A program made the position numbers and the translations under genes. Positions 8,563 through 16,682 of a stretch of 64,000 nt of DNA are shown here, piece by piece; position 1 is the stretch's first letter, and each line of letters starts with the position of its first letter. Origin of the DNA: JABDIP01 sp965250245 (GTDB lineage Bacteria; Pseudomonadota; Alphaproteobacteria; DSM-16000; Inquilinaceae); NCBI GenBank assembly GCA_965250245.1, contig OZ252296.1, positions 744,001 to 808,000 on the forward strand. Direction: 5' to 3'. The notes beneath the pieces are model-generated. The model did not search any database and was not told the DNA's origin. It saw only the letters and a program-made list of their open reading frames with translations.

Positions 8563-9429
8563 GTGACAATCCGTTGGACCTCGAAATGGACGGCCGGCAT
8601 TGCGGCCATGTCGATGCTTGCCGGCGCGCTGGCCGGGCAGAGTGGGCCGGCAACGGCCCAGGAAATCAGCTGGGGCGGCATCCTGAATCCCGCCCGGGGA
8701 GTCCCGAATGCGGTCGGGACCTATTCCAATGGCTGCGTCGACGGCGCCCACGAGCTGCCGCCGGAAGGCGCGGGCTACCAGGTGGTGCGGCTGAACCGGC
8801 ACCGCAATTACGGTCACCCGGACCTGGTGCGGTACATCATCGATCTCGGCACCCAGGTGGAAGAGGCGCAGATCGGCACCATGCTGATCGCCGACATGGC
8901 GCAGCCCCGCGGCGGCCCGATGCCCTCGGGACATGTCAGCCACCAGAGCGGGCTCGACGCCGATATCTGGTTCCGGCTCGACATGCCGCCGACCTCCCGT
9001 GAGGAGCGCAACAATGCCCTGGCGCGGATCATGATCGACCGGGCCGACTGGTCGCTCGACGAGGAGGCGTGGACCGACGACCATGTCGAACTGGTGCGCC
9101 TGGCCGCGAGCGATCCCCGGGCGGCGCGCATCTTCATCCATCCGACCCTGAAGCGGGATATCTGCGAGCGGGATTGGGAAGACCGCAGCTGGCTGCGCAC
9201 GTTGCGCCCCTGGTTCGGCCATGACGCGCATTTCCATGTCCGGCTGCATTGCCCGGCCGACAGCGCCAGTTGCGTGCCGCAGAGCGCGCCGCCCGAGGGC
9301 GACGGGTGCGGCGAAGAGTTGATGTCGTGGTTCCCCGACCCGGGCGAGCCGCCGCCGCGGCCGACCTCCGGGCCCCGCGTCTTCCCGCCGCCCTCGGCGG
9401 CTTGCGTCGCGATCGCGAACAAGGAGTGA
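8563..9429 (+). CDS. mepA: Penicillin-insensitive murein endopeptidase
   Basis: MepA is a periplasmic LAS-type zinc peptidase that cuts D-alanyl-meso-DAP crosslinks in peptidoglycan. The GTG start is preceded by GGGGAG and yields a signal peptide (TSKWTAGIAAMSMLAGALAG, cleavage near ATAQEIS). The zinc motifs are present: SGHVSHQSGLDADIW supplies the HxxxxxxD pattern and FGHDAHFHVRLHC supplies HxH. The mature protein has several Cys residues that probably form disulfides, as in E. coli MepA. The total is 288 residues, with a Pro-rich C-terminal tail (EPPPRPTSGP). The stop overlaps the next gene's GTG as GTGA, implying coupled translation. Confidence 0.9.
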   Translation: MTIRWTSKWTAGIAAMSMLAGALAGQSGPATAQEISWGGILNPARGVPNAVGTYSNGCVDGAHELPPEGAGYQVVRLNRHRNYGHPDLVRYIIDLGTQVEEAQIGTMLIADMAQPRGGPMPSGHVSHQSGLDADIWFRLDMPPTSREERNNALARIMIDRADWSLDEEAWTDDHVELVRLAASDPRAARIFIHPTLKRDICERDWEDRSWLRTLRPWFGHDAHFHVRLHCPADSASCVPQSAPPEGDGCGEELMSWFPDPGEPPPRPTSGPRVFPPPSAACVAIANKE

Positions 9430-10124
9430 CCGCGGACGCCGACGCGCTGGCCCGGGCCAAGGGCTATCCCTACCGCATAGAGCGGCGGAGCTTCCGCTAC
9501 GTGGATGGCGAGGCGGTGCCGGAACCCCGCCTTGTCCATCCCGACCGCGTTCCGGTCGTCGCCTTCGGATCGAACCGCTCGGCGGAGCAGCTCGCCCGCA
9601 AGTATCGCGGCTGGCCCGCCGGCACCGAGATCCCGGTGACGCTGGGCCGGCTTTCAGGCCATGACGTGGTCTATTCCGCGCATTTCGCCCGCTATGGGGC
9701 GGTCCCGGCCATGCTGTTCCCCGATGCCCGGGTCACCGTGGAGGTGTCCGTCGTCTGGCTGACCGAGCGGCAGCTTGTGCGCATGCACGAGACCGAAGGG
9801 GCCTCCAACTATCGCTTTGTCCTGCGCGACGATCTCGATCTGCGCGGCGAGGATGGCGAGCGCTTGCAGCGGGCGGGGCTCTATGTAGGGCGGCACGGCG
9901 CTTTGTCCCATGACGGGCGGCCAATGCCGCTGGCGGAGGTTGTCGCCGAGGGACGGGAGGCGCCAACCGTCTCCCAGGTGGCGGCGCAGGAGCACGCCCG
10001 CGACCGGCTGGCTCCGGATGCGGGTCTGGACGCCTTCATAACGCAGAACATCGCCTGCCCGGTGACCCGGTTCGAGCGCGGCCGCAGGCTGCGCCGCGAC
10101 GCGCTGCGCGAAGGCGGGGGCTGA
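9426..10124 (+). CDS. Uncharacterised protein, possible gamma-glutamylcyclotransferase-like fold
   Basis: This 232-residue protein is not confidently recognised. The segment VVAFGSNRSAEQLARKY (about residues 40-56) resembles the YGSN phosphate-binding loop of gamma-glutamylcyclotransferase-like proteins, and HETEGASNYRF later on could supply the family's catalytic Glu. The family releases 5-oxoproline from gamma-glutamyl amines. The GTG overlaps the mepA stop (GTGA), so it is probably translated by coupling; AAGGAG lies immediately before the start with no spacing, and no other good start is near. There is no signal peptide, so it is cytoplasmic. It ends 4 bp before the convergent ubiA. The fold assignment is an inference from short motifs. 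Confidence 0.55.
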   Translation: MTADADALARAKGYPYRIERRSFRYVDGEAVPEPRLVHPDRVPVVAFGSNRSAEQLARKYRGWPAGTEIPVTLGRLSGHDVVYSAHFARYGAVPAMLFPDARVTVEVSVVWLTERQLVRMHETEGASNYRFVLRDDLDLRGEDGERLQRAGLYVGRHGALSHDGRPMPLAEVVAEGREAPTVSQVAAQEHARDRLAPDAGLDAFITQNIACPVTRFERGRRLRRDALREGGG

Positions 10125-10128
10125 TCGG

Positions 10129-11070
10129 TCAGACGAGGCCGCCGGCGATCAACCCGATCAGGACCAGCAGCCCGAAGTCGCGGTTCGACCTGAACATCTT
10201 CCAGCAATCCGCCGGATCGTCCGGGTCCCAGCGCCACACCTGCCAGGCCAGATGCAGCCCGGCAAGCGCGAGCGGGATCGCGTACCAGGGCGCCAGGCCC
10301 GCCAGCTCGGCGGCGGCGGCGATGCCGAGCACGGTCACGGCATAGAAGCCGGCCACCCAGCTGCGGCTGGCGTCCCCCAGCCTGAGCGCCGTCGATTTGA
10401 CCCCGATCAGCGCGTCGTCGGCCTTGTCCTGATGGGCGTAGATCGTGTCGTAGCCCAGCGTCCAGAAGATCCCGGCGCCATAGAGAACGACGGCCGGAAG
10501 CATCGCCGACGGCGCCACGCTGCCGGTCACCGCCACCCAGCCCATCAGGGCACCCCAGTTGAAGGTGAGGCCGAGGAAGAGCTGCGGCCACCAGGTGATG
10601 CGCTTCATCAGCGGATAGGGGAACACCAGCGCCAGCGAGGCGACGCCAAGCCAGATGGTCGGCGGATTGAACTGCAGCAGGATCAGCAGCGCCACCGCCA
10701 GCTGGGCGGCCAGAAACACCACCGCCCGGGACACCGAGATCTCGCCGCTGGGGATCGGCCGGGTGCGGGTCCGGGCGACGCGGGCGTCGAAATCGCGGTC
10801 CAGGATGTCGTTGATGGTGCAGCCGGCCCCGCGCATCAGAACCGCGCCGATGGCGAACAGCGCCATTTTCCAGGGGTCCGGCCACCAGGTCCCGCCCGGC
10901 GCCAGGCCGGCGGCGCTGGCCAGGGCCATGCCCCACCAGCAGGGCAGCAGCAGGAGCCAGGTGCCGATCGGCCCGTCCAGGCGCATCAGCCTGAGATAGG
11001 GGCGGGCCGGCGCCGGCGCGGCCCGGACGATCCAGGATTTCCGCGGTATGTCGACGGGATCGGCGTGCAT
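10129..11070 (-). CDS. ubiA: 4-hydroxybenzoate polyprenyltransferase
   Basis: UbiA attaches the polyprenyl tail to 4-hydroxybenzoate in ubiquinone synthesis in the inner membrane. The protein has 313 residues and about eight or nine helices. Both Asp-rich motifs that bind the Mg-diphosphate are present: NDILDRDFDARVARTRTRPI (about residues 86-105) and GYDTIYAHQDKADD (about 205-218). The N-terminal RLMRLDGPIGTWLLLLPCWWG is typical of the bacterial UbiA group rather than of heme O synthase or chlorophyll synthase. It is convergent with the gene on its left (4-bp gap) and divergent from rsmE, so it is likely monocistronic. Confidence 0.93.
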   Translation of the reverse strand: MHADPVDIPRKSWIVRAAPAPARPYLRLMRLDGPIGTWLLLLPCWWGMALASAAGLAPGGTWWPDPWKMALFAIGAVLMRGAGCTINDILDRDFDARVARTRTRPIPSGEISVSRAVVFLAAQLAVALLILLQFNPPTIWLGVASLALVFPYPLMKRITWWPQLFLGLTFNWGALMGWVAVTGSVAPSAMLPAVVLYGAGIFWTLGYDTIYAHQDKADDALIGVKSTALRLGDASRSWVAGFYAVTVLGIAAAAELAGLAPWYAIPLALAGLHLAWQVWRWDPDDPADCWKMFRSNRDFGLLVLIGLIAGGLV

Positions 11071-11134
11071 TCGCGACCCTCCGGCGATGCTTTGCGCTTA
11101 ACATGTCGGCGGCCAGGCTCTATTCGGTGCCGCC

Positions 11135-11896
11135 ATGTCCGATCAGAAACCCCGCGCACGGCTGTTCGTCAATGGCGAACTGGCGGCCGGCGCCATCATC
11201 GATCTGGAGGCGGGTCAGGCGCATTACCTGCGGAACGTGCTGCGGGCGTCGCCCGACGACGTGCTGACCCTGTTCAACGGGCTCGACGGCGAATGGCTCG
11301 GCCGCATCGAGGCGCTGTCGCGGGGCGCGGCCTCTGTCCGGGTGACCGAATGCTGCCGCGACCAGAGCGCCGGTCCGGATCTGTGGCTCTGCTTCGCGCC
11401 GCTGAAGAAGGCGGCGACCGATTTCGTGACCGCCAAGGCGACGGAGCTCGGCGTCTCGGCGCTCCAGCCGGTGACGACCCGGCATTCCGAGACGGCCCGG
11501 GTCAATCTGGATCGCCTGCACGCCATCGCGGTCGAGGCGGCGGAGCAGACCGAGCGGTTGGACGTCCCGGCGGTGCTGGCTCCGGTGACGCTGGACGGGC
11601 TGGTCGCGGACTGGCCATCGGAGCGCGCCCTGCTGGTCGCGGCCGAGCGCGGCGACAGCGTGGCCATCGCCGATGCCCTGCCGGATCTGGCGGGGCGGCC
11701 GGCCGCGATCCTCGTCGGGCCCGAGGGCGGATTTGCCAAGTCCGAACTTGACGGGCTGCGCGAACTGCCTTTTGTTCACCCGGTTGGCCTGGGTCCCAGG
11801 ATCCTCAGGGCCGATACCGCGGCGCTTGCGGCGCTGACATGCTGGCAGGCCGTGGCCGGCGACTGGCGGCGGCGACCACCGGGGCGGTCGGACTGA
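11135..11896 (+). CDS. rsmE: 16S rRNA (uracil-1498-N3)-methyltransferase
   Basis: RsmE methylates U1498 of 16S rRNA using SAM and belongs to the SPOUT knot class. In this 253-residue protein the N-terminal PUA-like domain (RLFVNGEL, HYLRNVLRASPDD) is followed by PLKKAATDFVTAKATELGV, ILVGPEGGFAKSE and LGPRILRADTAALAAL, the last two forming the SAM-binding knot. It diverges from ubiA and is followed 41 bp downstream by gshA on the same strand, so the two may form an operon. The C-terminus is slightly extended with RRRPPGRSD. Confidence 0.94.
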   Translation: MSDQKPRARLFVNGELAAGAIIDLEAGQAHYLRNVLRASPDDVLTLFNGLDGEWLGRIEALSRGAASVRVTECCRDQSAGPDLWLCFAPLKKAATDFVTAKATELGVSALQPVTTRHSETARVNLDRLHAIAVEAAEQTERLDVPAVLAPVTLDGLVADWPSERALLVAAERGDSVAIADALPDLAGRPAAILVGPEGGFAKSELDGLRELPFVHPVGLGPRILRADTAALAALTCWQAVAGDWRRRPPGRSD

Positions 11897-11937
11897 CGCC
11901 CGGCGGCCGTGCGCCGCGAACAGGATCGATTGGGCCC

Positions 11938-13311
11938 ATGCTGAATTCCGTGTCGCCGAAGCCGAGCGAGGTCCCGGTCACCGACCGGCGCCAGCTCGTC
12001 GAGCATCTGGAGCAGGGCTGCAAGCCCGCCGAGCAATGGCGCATCGGCACCGAGCACGAGAAGTTCGCCTACCGCCTGAGCGATCTCAGGCCGCTGCCCT
12101 ATGAGGGGCCGGACGGCATCGGCGCGGTGCTGGAGGGGCTGGCGCGGTTCGGCTGGCAGCGCGTCACGGAGGCCGGCAACGTCATCGCGTTGAGCGATGC
12201 CAGCGGCTGTTCGGTGACCCTGGAGCCCGGCGGCCAGGTCGAGCTGTCCGGCGCGCCGCTGCAGACCATCCACGAGACCTGCGACGAGGTGCACGAGCAT
12301 TTGCGCCAGGTCCGCGAGGTCAACCAGGAGCTCGGCGTCGGCATGATCGGGCTCGGCTTCCAGCCGAAATGGTCGCGGGCGGACATCCACTGGATGCCCA
12401 AGGGCCGCTACAAGATCATGCGCGAATACATGCCCAAGAAGGGCACGCTGGGCCTCGACATGATGACCCGCACCTGCACGGTGCAGGTCAATCTCGACTT
12501 CGCCGACGAGGCGGACATGGTCCGCAAGTTCCGGACCGCCATCGCCCTGCAGCCGGTGGCGACGGCGCTGTTCGCCAACTCGCCCTTCACCGAGGGCCAG
12601 CCCAACGGCTTCCAGAGCTATCGCAGCCATATCTGGACCGACACCGACCCCGACCGCTCCGGCGACCTGCCGCTGGTCTTCGAGGACGGGTTCGGGTTCG
12701 AGCGCTATGTCGACTACGTGCTCGACGTGCCGATGTATTTCGTCTACCGCGACGGCCAGTATCTCGACGCCTCGGGCCAGTCCTTCCGGGATTTCCTCGA
12801 CGGCCGGCTGCCGGCGCTTCCGGGCGAGATCCCGCGCATGGGCGACTGGGAGGATCACCTGACGACAGTGTTCCCGGAGGTGCGCCTGAAACGCTATCTG
12901 GAGATGCGCGGCGCCGATGGCGGCCCGTGGCGGCGGCTCTGCGCCCTGCCGGCGCTGTGGGTCGGCCTGCTCTATGACGGCCCGGCGCTGGACGCGGCCT
13001 GGGATCTGGTGAAGGACTGGACGGAGGAGGAGCGCGCCGAACTCCGGCGGGAGGTCCCACGCTCCGGGTTGAAGACCCGGTTCCGCCGCCGCAGCATGCA
13101 GCACGTGGCGCTGGAGGTCCTGGAGATCGCGCGCAATGGTCTCGAGAGCCGGGCGCGGCCCGACAGCTTCGGCGAGTCCGAGGCGCATTTCCTCAACGCC
13201 CTGTGGACCATCGCGGAATCCGGCGAGACGCCGGCCGACGAGCTGCTGCGCCGGTTCCATGGCGACTGGCAGGGCGAGATCGACCCGATCTTCCGCGAGA
13301 ACGCGTATTAG
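11938..13311 (+). CDS. gshA: Glutamate-cysteine ligase
   Basis: This enzyme carries out the first step of glutathione synthesis. The protein has 457 residues and belongs to the GCS2 type found in alphaproteobacteria and plants. Characteristic stretches are WRIGTEHEKFAY near residue 32, VTLEPGGQVELSGAP near 95, MTRTCTVQVNLDFADEADM near 174 and SPFTEGQPNG near 215. I start at MLNSVSPKPS; the frame is open for 33 codons into the end of rsmE, but the family begins here. A small membrane protein gene follows after 10 bp. The plant-type enzymes of this class are redox-regulated; whether that applies here cannot be seen. Confidence 0.94.
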   Translation: MLNSVSPKPSEVPVTDRRQLVEHLEQGCKPAEQWRIGTEHEKFAYRLSDLRPLPYEGPDGIGAVLEGLARFGWQRVTEAGNVIALSDASGCSVTLEPGGQVELSGAPLQTIHETCDEVHEHLRQVREVNQELGVGMIGLGFQPKWSRADIHWMPKGRYKIMREYMPKKGTLGLDMMTRTCTVQVNLDFADEADMVRKFRTAIALQPVATALFANSPFTEGQPNGFQSYRSHIWTDTDPDRSGDLPLVFEDGFGFERYVDYVLDVPMYFVYRDGQYLDASGQSFRDFLDGRLPALPGEIPRMGDWEDHLTTVFPEVRLKRYLEMRGADGGPWRRLCALPALWVGLLYDGPALDAAWDLVKDWTEEERAELRREVPRSGLKTRFRRRSMQHVALEVLEIARNGLESRARPDSFGESEAHFLNALWTIAESGETPADELLRRFHGDWQGEIDPIFRENAY

Positions 13312-13321
13312 CGGTCCGCCC

Positions 13322-13564
13322 ATGTGGCCGAACACCAATTGGCGCTGGGTGCGCGAATGGGTCGGGCGGATCTTCTTCGCCGCGTTCTGCCTGTCGGTAT
13401 TCGGCGCCCTGACCGCCTTGCCGGTGCTGCGGCCGGGCGGGGTGATGGCCGCCCTGCCGAGCGCACTGCTGATCGGGCTCGCCATCGCGGTACCGCTGAC
13501 GGCGATCGCCGGCGGTGCGCTGGCCCACTATTCCGACCGCAAGGGCGGCCGGCACGAGAGTTGA
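13322..13564 (+). CDS. Small hypothetical membrane protein, two TM helices
   Basis: This 80-residue protein begins MWPNTNWRWVREWVGRIFF and has two hydrophobic segments, about residues 17-39 and 45-66, then a basic and polar tail ending HYSDRKGGRHES. It lies 10 bp after gshA on the same strand and is probably cotranscribed with it. I recognise no family, and the short gap is the main support that it is real. Confidence 0.55.
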   Translation: MWPNTNWRWVREWVGRIFFAAFCLSVFGALTALPVLRPGGVMAALPSALLIGLAIAVPLTAIAGGALAHYSDRKGGRHES

Positions 13565-13624
13565 AGGGCCCGACCTCGGTCTGAAAGCCGGTGTTGCCAA
13601 TCGAGGGGCTGGCAACCGACCCCG

Positions 13625-14617
13625 CTATTCGGCCGCGACCGTTTCGTCCGCCCAGTCATCCGGGCTTAGGCTCCGAACTCGGTCATGAAACACCCTGTGG
13701 AGCTCATTCACTTGGTCTGCCAGCCAATCATGCTGACGCGACCAGTCCGAGCGATCCTCCGGATCCGCTTCTGGAAGATAGACGGCAATCCTTGAATCCA
13801 GGCCGTCCGGCAGCTCTTCCCAGGCGAGTGCCGCACCGAATTCGCGCTCGATCTCAGTCTTGTCTTGTTTCAGGGCATGGAAGTTACGCTTGGCATCATC
13901 GCCGCTGATGTACAGCTCGGCACGGATGTTGTTTTGTCGGCGCAACATCACGGCACCGAGCTTGAACTTCGAGCGCCCGACTTTGAAGCTCATCCAGGCA
14001 CGTGGACGCGGTCTGCGCGTTGCCTGTACCGGTCCGGCCTTCGCCTCCACTTTCAGTTGGAATGCCTGCCAGTACTCGATTTGCATTTGCCGTGTCTCGG
14101 ACAGCTCTTGGGATTCGATAGAACGAACGCCACGAGCGACAGACCGCGACCAGTCATTCGGTTTGCTGATCACATTGAATTTCGGCGCCGCCAGCGAATC
14201 CCCGATGCACCAGAGCTCCACTTCCAGGCCGAAGAAGCGAAAATTCTCGTCCGTGATCTCGTTGAGCCAGTCCATCGCAGCCCGATGCTCGTCCGTAAAT
14301 TCGGCGGCGACCCATACGATCGTGGCCGCGTGCAGCCCGGCCGCGTAGGTCATCAACTGTCCGAGATGGACATGGTCGGTCCGTTGCAGCTGGTTCTCGA
14401 TCAGGACCCAACTGTCGTTCTCTGTGTCCATGCAAAGGATGTCGGCTCGGAACGGACCGACGCTCTTTTCCTGTGCCTCCAACTCCAGGTCGAGGTGAAT
14501 GGCCTCACCCAGGATGTTGAGGTTTTCGGCCTGGGCCAGCCAAGGCGTGAAATCCTGCGCTTCCGTCTTCCAGACGTCCCGAAGGTCGACCTTCGACAGC
14601 TGCCCCAGTTCGATCAT
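13625..14617 (-). CDS. DUF4268-domain protein with PD-(D/E)XK nuclease-like core
   Basis: This 330-residue cytoplasmic protein carries the pattern PFRADILCMDTENDSWVLIENQLQRTDHVHLGQ at about residues 53-86. It reads as a PD-(D/E)XK-type core with an Asp, then E-x-Q instead of E-x-K, then the Gln of the next helix. The C-terminal part (about residues 180-320, with IRAELYISGDDAKRNFHALK) fits DUF4268. Such proteins are found as orphan nucleases or near restriction systems, with no established role. Here there is no methyltransferase or other defence gene nearby. It lies 36 bp downstream of an AEC transporter on the same strand. The Gln at the usual Lys site raises the question of whether it is active. 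Confidence 0.75.
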   Translation of the reverse strand: MIELGQLSKVDLRDVWKTEAQDFTPWLAQAENLNILGEAIHLDLELEAQEKSVGPFRADILCMDTENDSWVLIENQLQRTDHVHLGQLMTYAAGLHAATIVWVAAEFTDEHRAAMDWLNEITDENFRFFGLEVELWCIGDSLAAPKFNVISKPNDWSRSVARGVRSIESQELSETRQMQIEYWQAFQLKVEAKAGPVQATRRPRPRAWMSFKVGRSKFKLGAVMLRRQNNIRAELYISGDDAKRNFHALKQDKTEIEREFGAALAWEELPDGLDSRIAVYLPEADPEDRSDWSRQHDWLADQVNELHRVFHDRVRSLSPDDWADETVAAE

Positions 14618-14653
14618 GTCCGCGGTGGCCGTCGCTGGTCGCCGAACTGACGA

Positions 14654-15592
14654 TCAGCGGGTGCGGTAGTACATGACCGCGGCGATGCTGGCGATCGACA
14701 GCAGGGTCGACAGCAGCACGATGGCGCCACCGGCATTGTTGCCTTCGCCGTTGCCCTGGCTGCCGCCGAGGCCGAGCGCGGTCGGCATGGCGGCCATCAG
14801 GACGGCCAGCCACATCCATGTCGAACGCACCGTCAGCACATAGGTGCCCAGGGCCCAGACGATCAGCGGGTGGACCGCCAGCTTCAGGACCGTGGTCACC
14901 ACCGCCGTCTGCATGTTGCCGCCGAAATTGTAGCGGGCCAGCAGGCCGCCGAGCGCGAACAGGGCGCAGGGCGCGGTCGCGTCGCTGATCAGGTAGACCA
15001 CCTTGCCGACGTCGGCCGGCATGGTGACGCCGATCTCCTTCAGCGCCAGGCCCAGGATCAGGGCGAGCAGGATCGGGTTGCGGATCTGCTTGGACAGAAC
15101 CCGGCCCATGGATTGCGGGATCTGCCCCGCCTTGTTCTGCCGCACGTCGTTGACGGCATTGGCGATCACCGCCATCAGCAGCCCGTGCAGCCCCAGGATG
15201 ATCACCATCGGGATGCGATAGCCCTCGGCCAGCAGCAGGACCACCGCCGGCAGGCCGAGATGCATCACGTTGGAGTGCGATGCACCGGCTGCGATCAGGT
15301 TCGGCGAAGCGCCGCCGCCCATGTTGCGCGCCACCAGAAGGCCGCAGACCATCGCGCCCAGCGCGCCGCCGAAATAGATCGTCAGCATCGGCCAGGCAAA
15401 GGTGAGATGCTGTTCCAGCGTCCGGCCGTTCTCGAAGCTGTAGCGGAACACGAAGATCGGGATCGCCACCGCGATCACGAAACGCGACAGGCCTTCGGTG
15501 ACCGCCTGCGCTATGTAGTTGAAGCGCACGGTGCCGTAGCCGGTCACGGCAAGGGCCAGAAGCGGGACGATGGTGAAGAGAGCAGCTTGCAT
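14654..15592 (-). CDS. AEC-family (auxin efflux carrier-like) transporter
   Basis: This 312-residue integral membrane protein has about ten predicted helices. The N-terminal half has the AEC signature with RFVIAVAIPIFVFRYSFENG near residues 37-56 and SHSNVMHLGLPAVVLLLAEGY near 105-125; the C-terminal half repeats this layout (SDATAPCALFALGGLLARY). Bacterial members export or exchange small organic acids such as malate. A GTG three codons earlier could also serve as start; I use the ATG giving MQAALF. Substrate unknown. A DUF4268 gene follows closely. Confidence 0.86.
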   Translation of the reverse strand: MQAALFTIVPLLALAVTGYGTVRFNYIAQAVTEGLSRFVIAVAIPIFVFRYSFENGRTLEQHLTFAWPMLTIYFGGALGAMVCGLLVARNMGGGASPNLIAAGASHSNVMHLGLPAVVLLLAEGYRIPMVIILGLHGLLMAVIANAVNDVRQNKAGQIPQSMGRVLSKQIRNPILLALILGLALKEIGVTMPADVGKVVYLISDATAPCALFALGGLLARYNFGGNMQTAVVTTVLKLAVHPLIVWALGTYVLTVRSTWMWLAVLMAAMPTALGLGGSQGNGEGNNAGGAIVLLSTLLSIASIAAVMYYRTR

Positions 15593-15723
15593 GGTGAACA
15601 CGCCCGATCGCCAAGAGAACAGCCGCGCCGAAAGCCTTCTGCAATCGGCGCGGTAAAGCGGCTTTCTGGCTTAGCAACCCACGGTTAATCGGGCGTAAAG
15701 GAAGGAATTCGGCCGGTGTTTTG

Positions 15724-15747
15724 CGAAAATGCCCGATGTGGCATCGG
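15724..15747 (-). terminator. Candidate intrinsic terminator downstream of the aldo/keto reductase
   Basis: Read on the minus strand, a 6-bp perfect stem (CCGATG, loop CCA, CATCGG; 15747-15733) is followed by GCATTTTCG. It begins 57 bp after the stop of the aldo/keto reductase. A second, GC-rich hairpin lies just before it at 15750-15774. The T-run is short, so the call is moderate. Confidence 0.42.
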
Positions 15748-15803
15748 CTGGGCGCCCCGATTCCCGGGGTGCCCGTATCGGCTTCTTGTACGCCGGTCTC
15801 GCC

Positions 15804-16580
15804 CTATGGCCGGTCGACGAGGTCCCAGGCGGTCCGATTCTCTTCCAGATGCGCGATCGATGTCGTGCCGGGAATGACGATGATGTTGGGCGAGCGCCGC
15901 AGCAGCCAGGCCAGTGCATCGCGCGGATCGAGCTTGGCGCCCGGCCGCATCGGGTTGGCGCCCAGCGGGCCATAGGGGATGAAGGCGATCCCGCGTTCCG
16001 CCGTATGGTCGACCAGGTCGCCGGCATCGGTCTCGGCCATGTTGAAGCGGTTCTGCACGCTGGCGATCGGCGCGATGGCCAGGGCGCGGTCGAGGTCGTC
16101 CCGCGTCACGTTGGACAGGCCGATATGTCCGATCCTGCCGTCGGCCTGCGCCTCCGCCAGGGCGGCCACCGATGTCTCGATCGGCGTCGCCGGGTCGATG
16201 CGATGCAGCTGGAAGAGATCGATGCGATCCCGGCGCAGGTTGACCAGCGCCCGGTCGACTTGGCGCAGCAGGGTATCGCGTGAACCGTCTACCGTGATCC
16301 TGCCCGGCTCGGGCTTGTCGACGCCGCCTTTTGTCGCGATGACCGCCGGCCGCCCCTCCAGCGCCTCGCCAACCAGCCGGTCGGCATGCTCCGGCCCATA
16401 GGCCCAGGCGCTGTCGAAGAAGTCGATGCCGATGGCATGGGCGCGGCGGAGGAGGCGCAAGCCGTCCTCCCAGTGCGGATAGGGGCCGAAATTGCCGGGC
16501 TGGCCGGTGAGCCGCATGGCGCCATAGCCGAGGCGATCGACCTCGAGCTCTCCGCCGATCTTGAAGGTCCGTTCGATCAT
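15804..16580 (-). CDS. Aldo/keto reductase
   Basis: This 258-residue NADPH-dependent TIM-barrel oxidoreductase shows VDRLGYGAMRLTG at residues 14-26, FFDSAWAYG (catalytic Asp and Tyr), VIATKGG (catalytic Lys), DLFQLHRID (catalytic His), and the cofactor-binding GLSNVT and IVIPGTTS near the end. The start follows AGGAGA and gives MIERTFKIGG; an upstream GTG in frame is less likely. It diverges from a LysR regulator with a 102-bp gap, a common arrangement in which the regulator controls the enzyme gene. The substrate is unknown; related enzymes reduce reactive aldehydes or pyridoxal. Confidence 0.9.
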   Translation of the reverse strand: MIERTFKIGGELEVDRLGYGAMRLTGQPGNFGPYPHWEDGLRLLRRAHAIGIDFFDSAWAYGPEHADRLVGEALEGRPAVIATKGGVDKPEPGRITVDGSRDTLLRQVDRALVNLRRDRIDLFQLHRIDPATPIETSVAALAEAQADGRIGHIGLSNVTRDDLDRALAIAPIASVQNRFNMAETDAGDLVDHTAERGIAFIPYGPLGANPMRPGAKLDPRDALAWLLRRSPNIIVIPGTTSIAHLEENRTAWDLVDRP

Positions 16581-16682
16581 GGGGTGTCTCCTGGTTTCGT
16601 GGACTTCATCTGGAACCAAGATGACGGTGCACGGAGTTATCCGGTAGACGGATGAAATGAGATACTATATTGCGTATTGTGT

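Noticed and set aside
16655..16682. LysR operator upstream of the regulator at 16683
   Set aside because: ATAC and GTAT half-sites are only 4 bp long; too weak to call.
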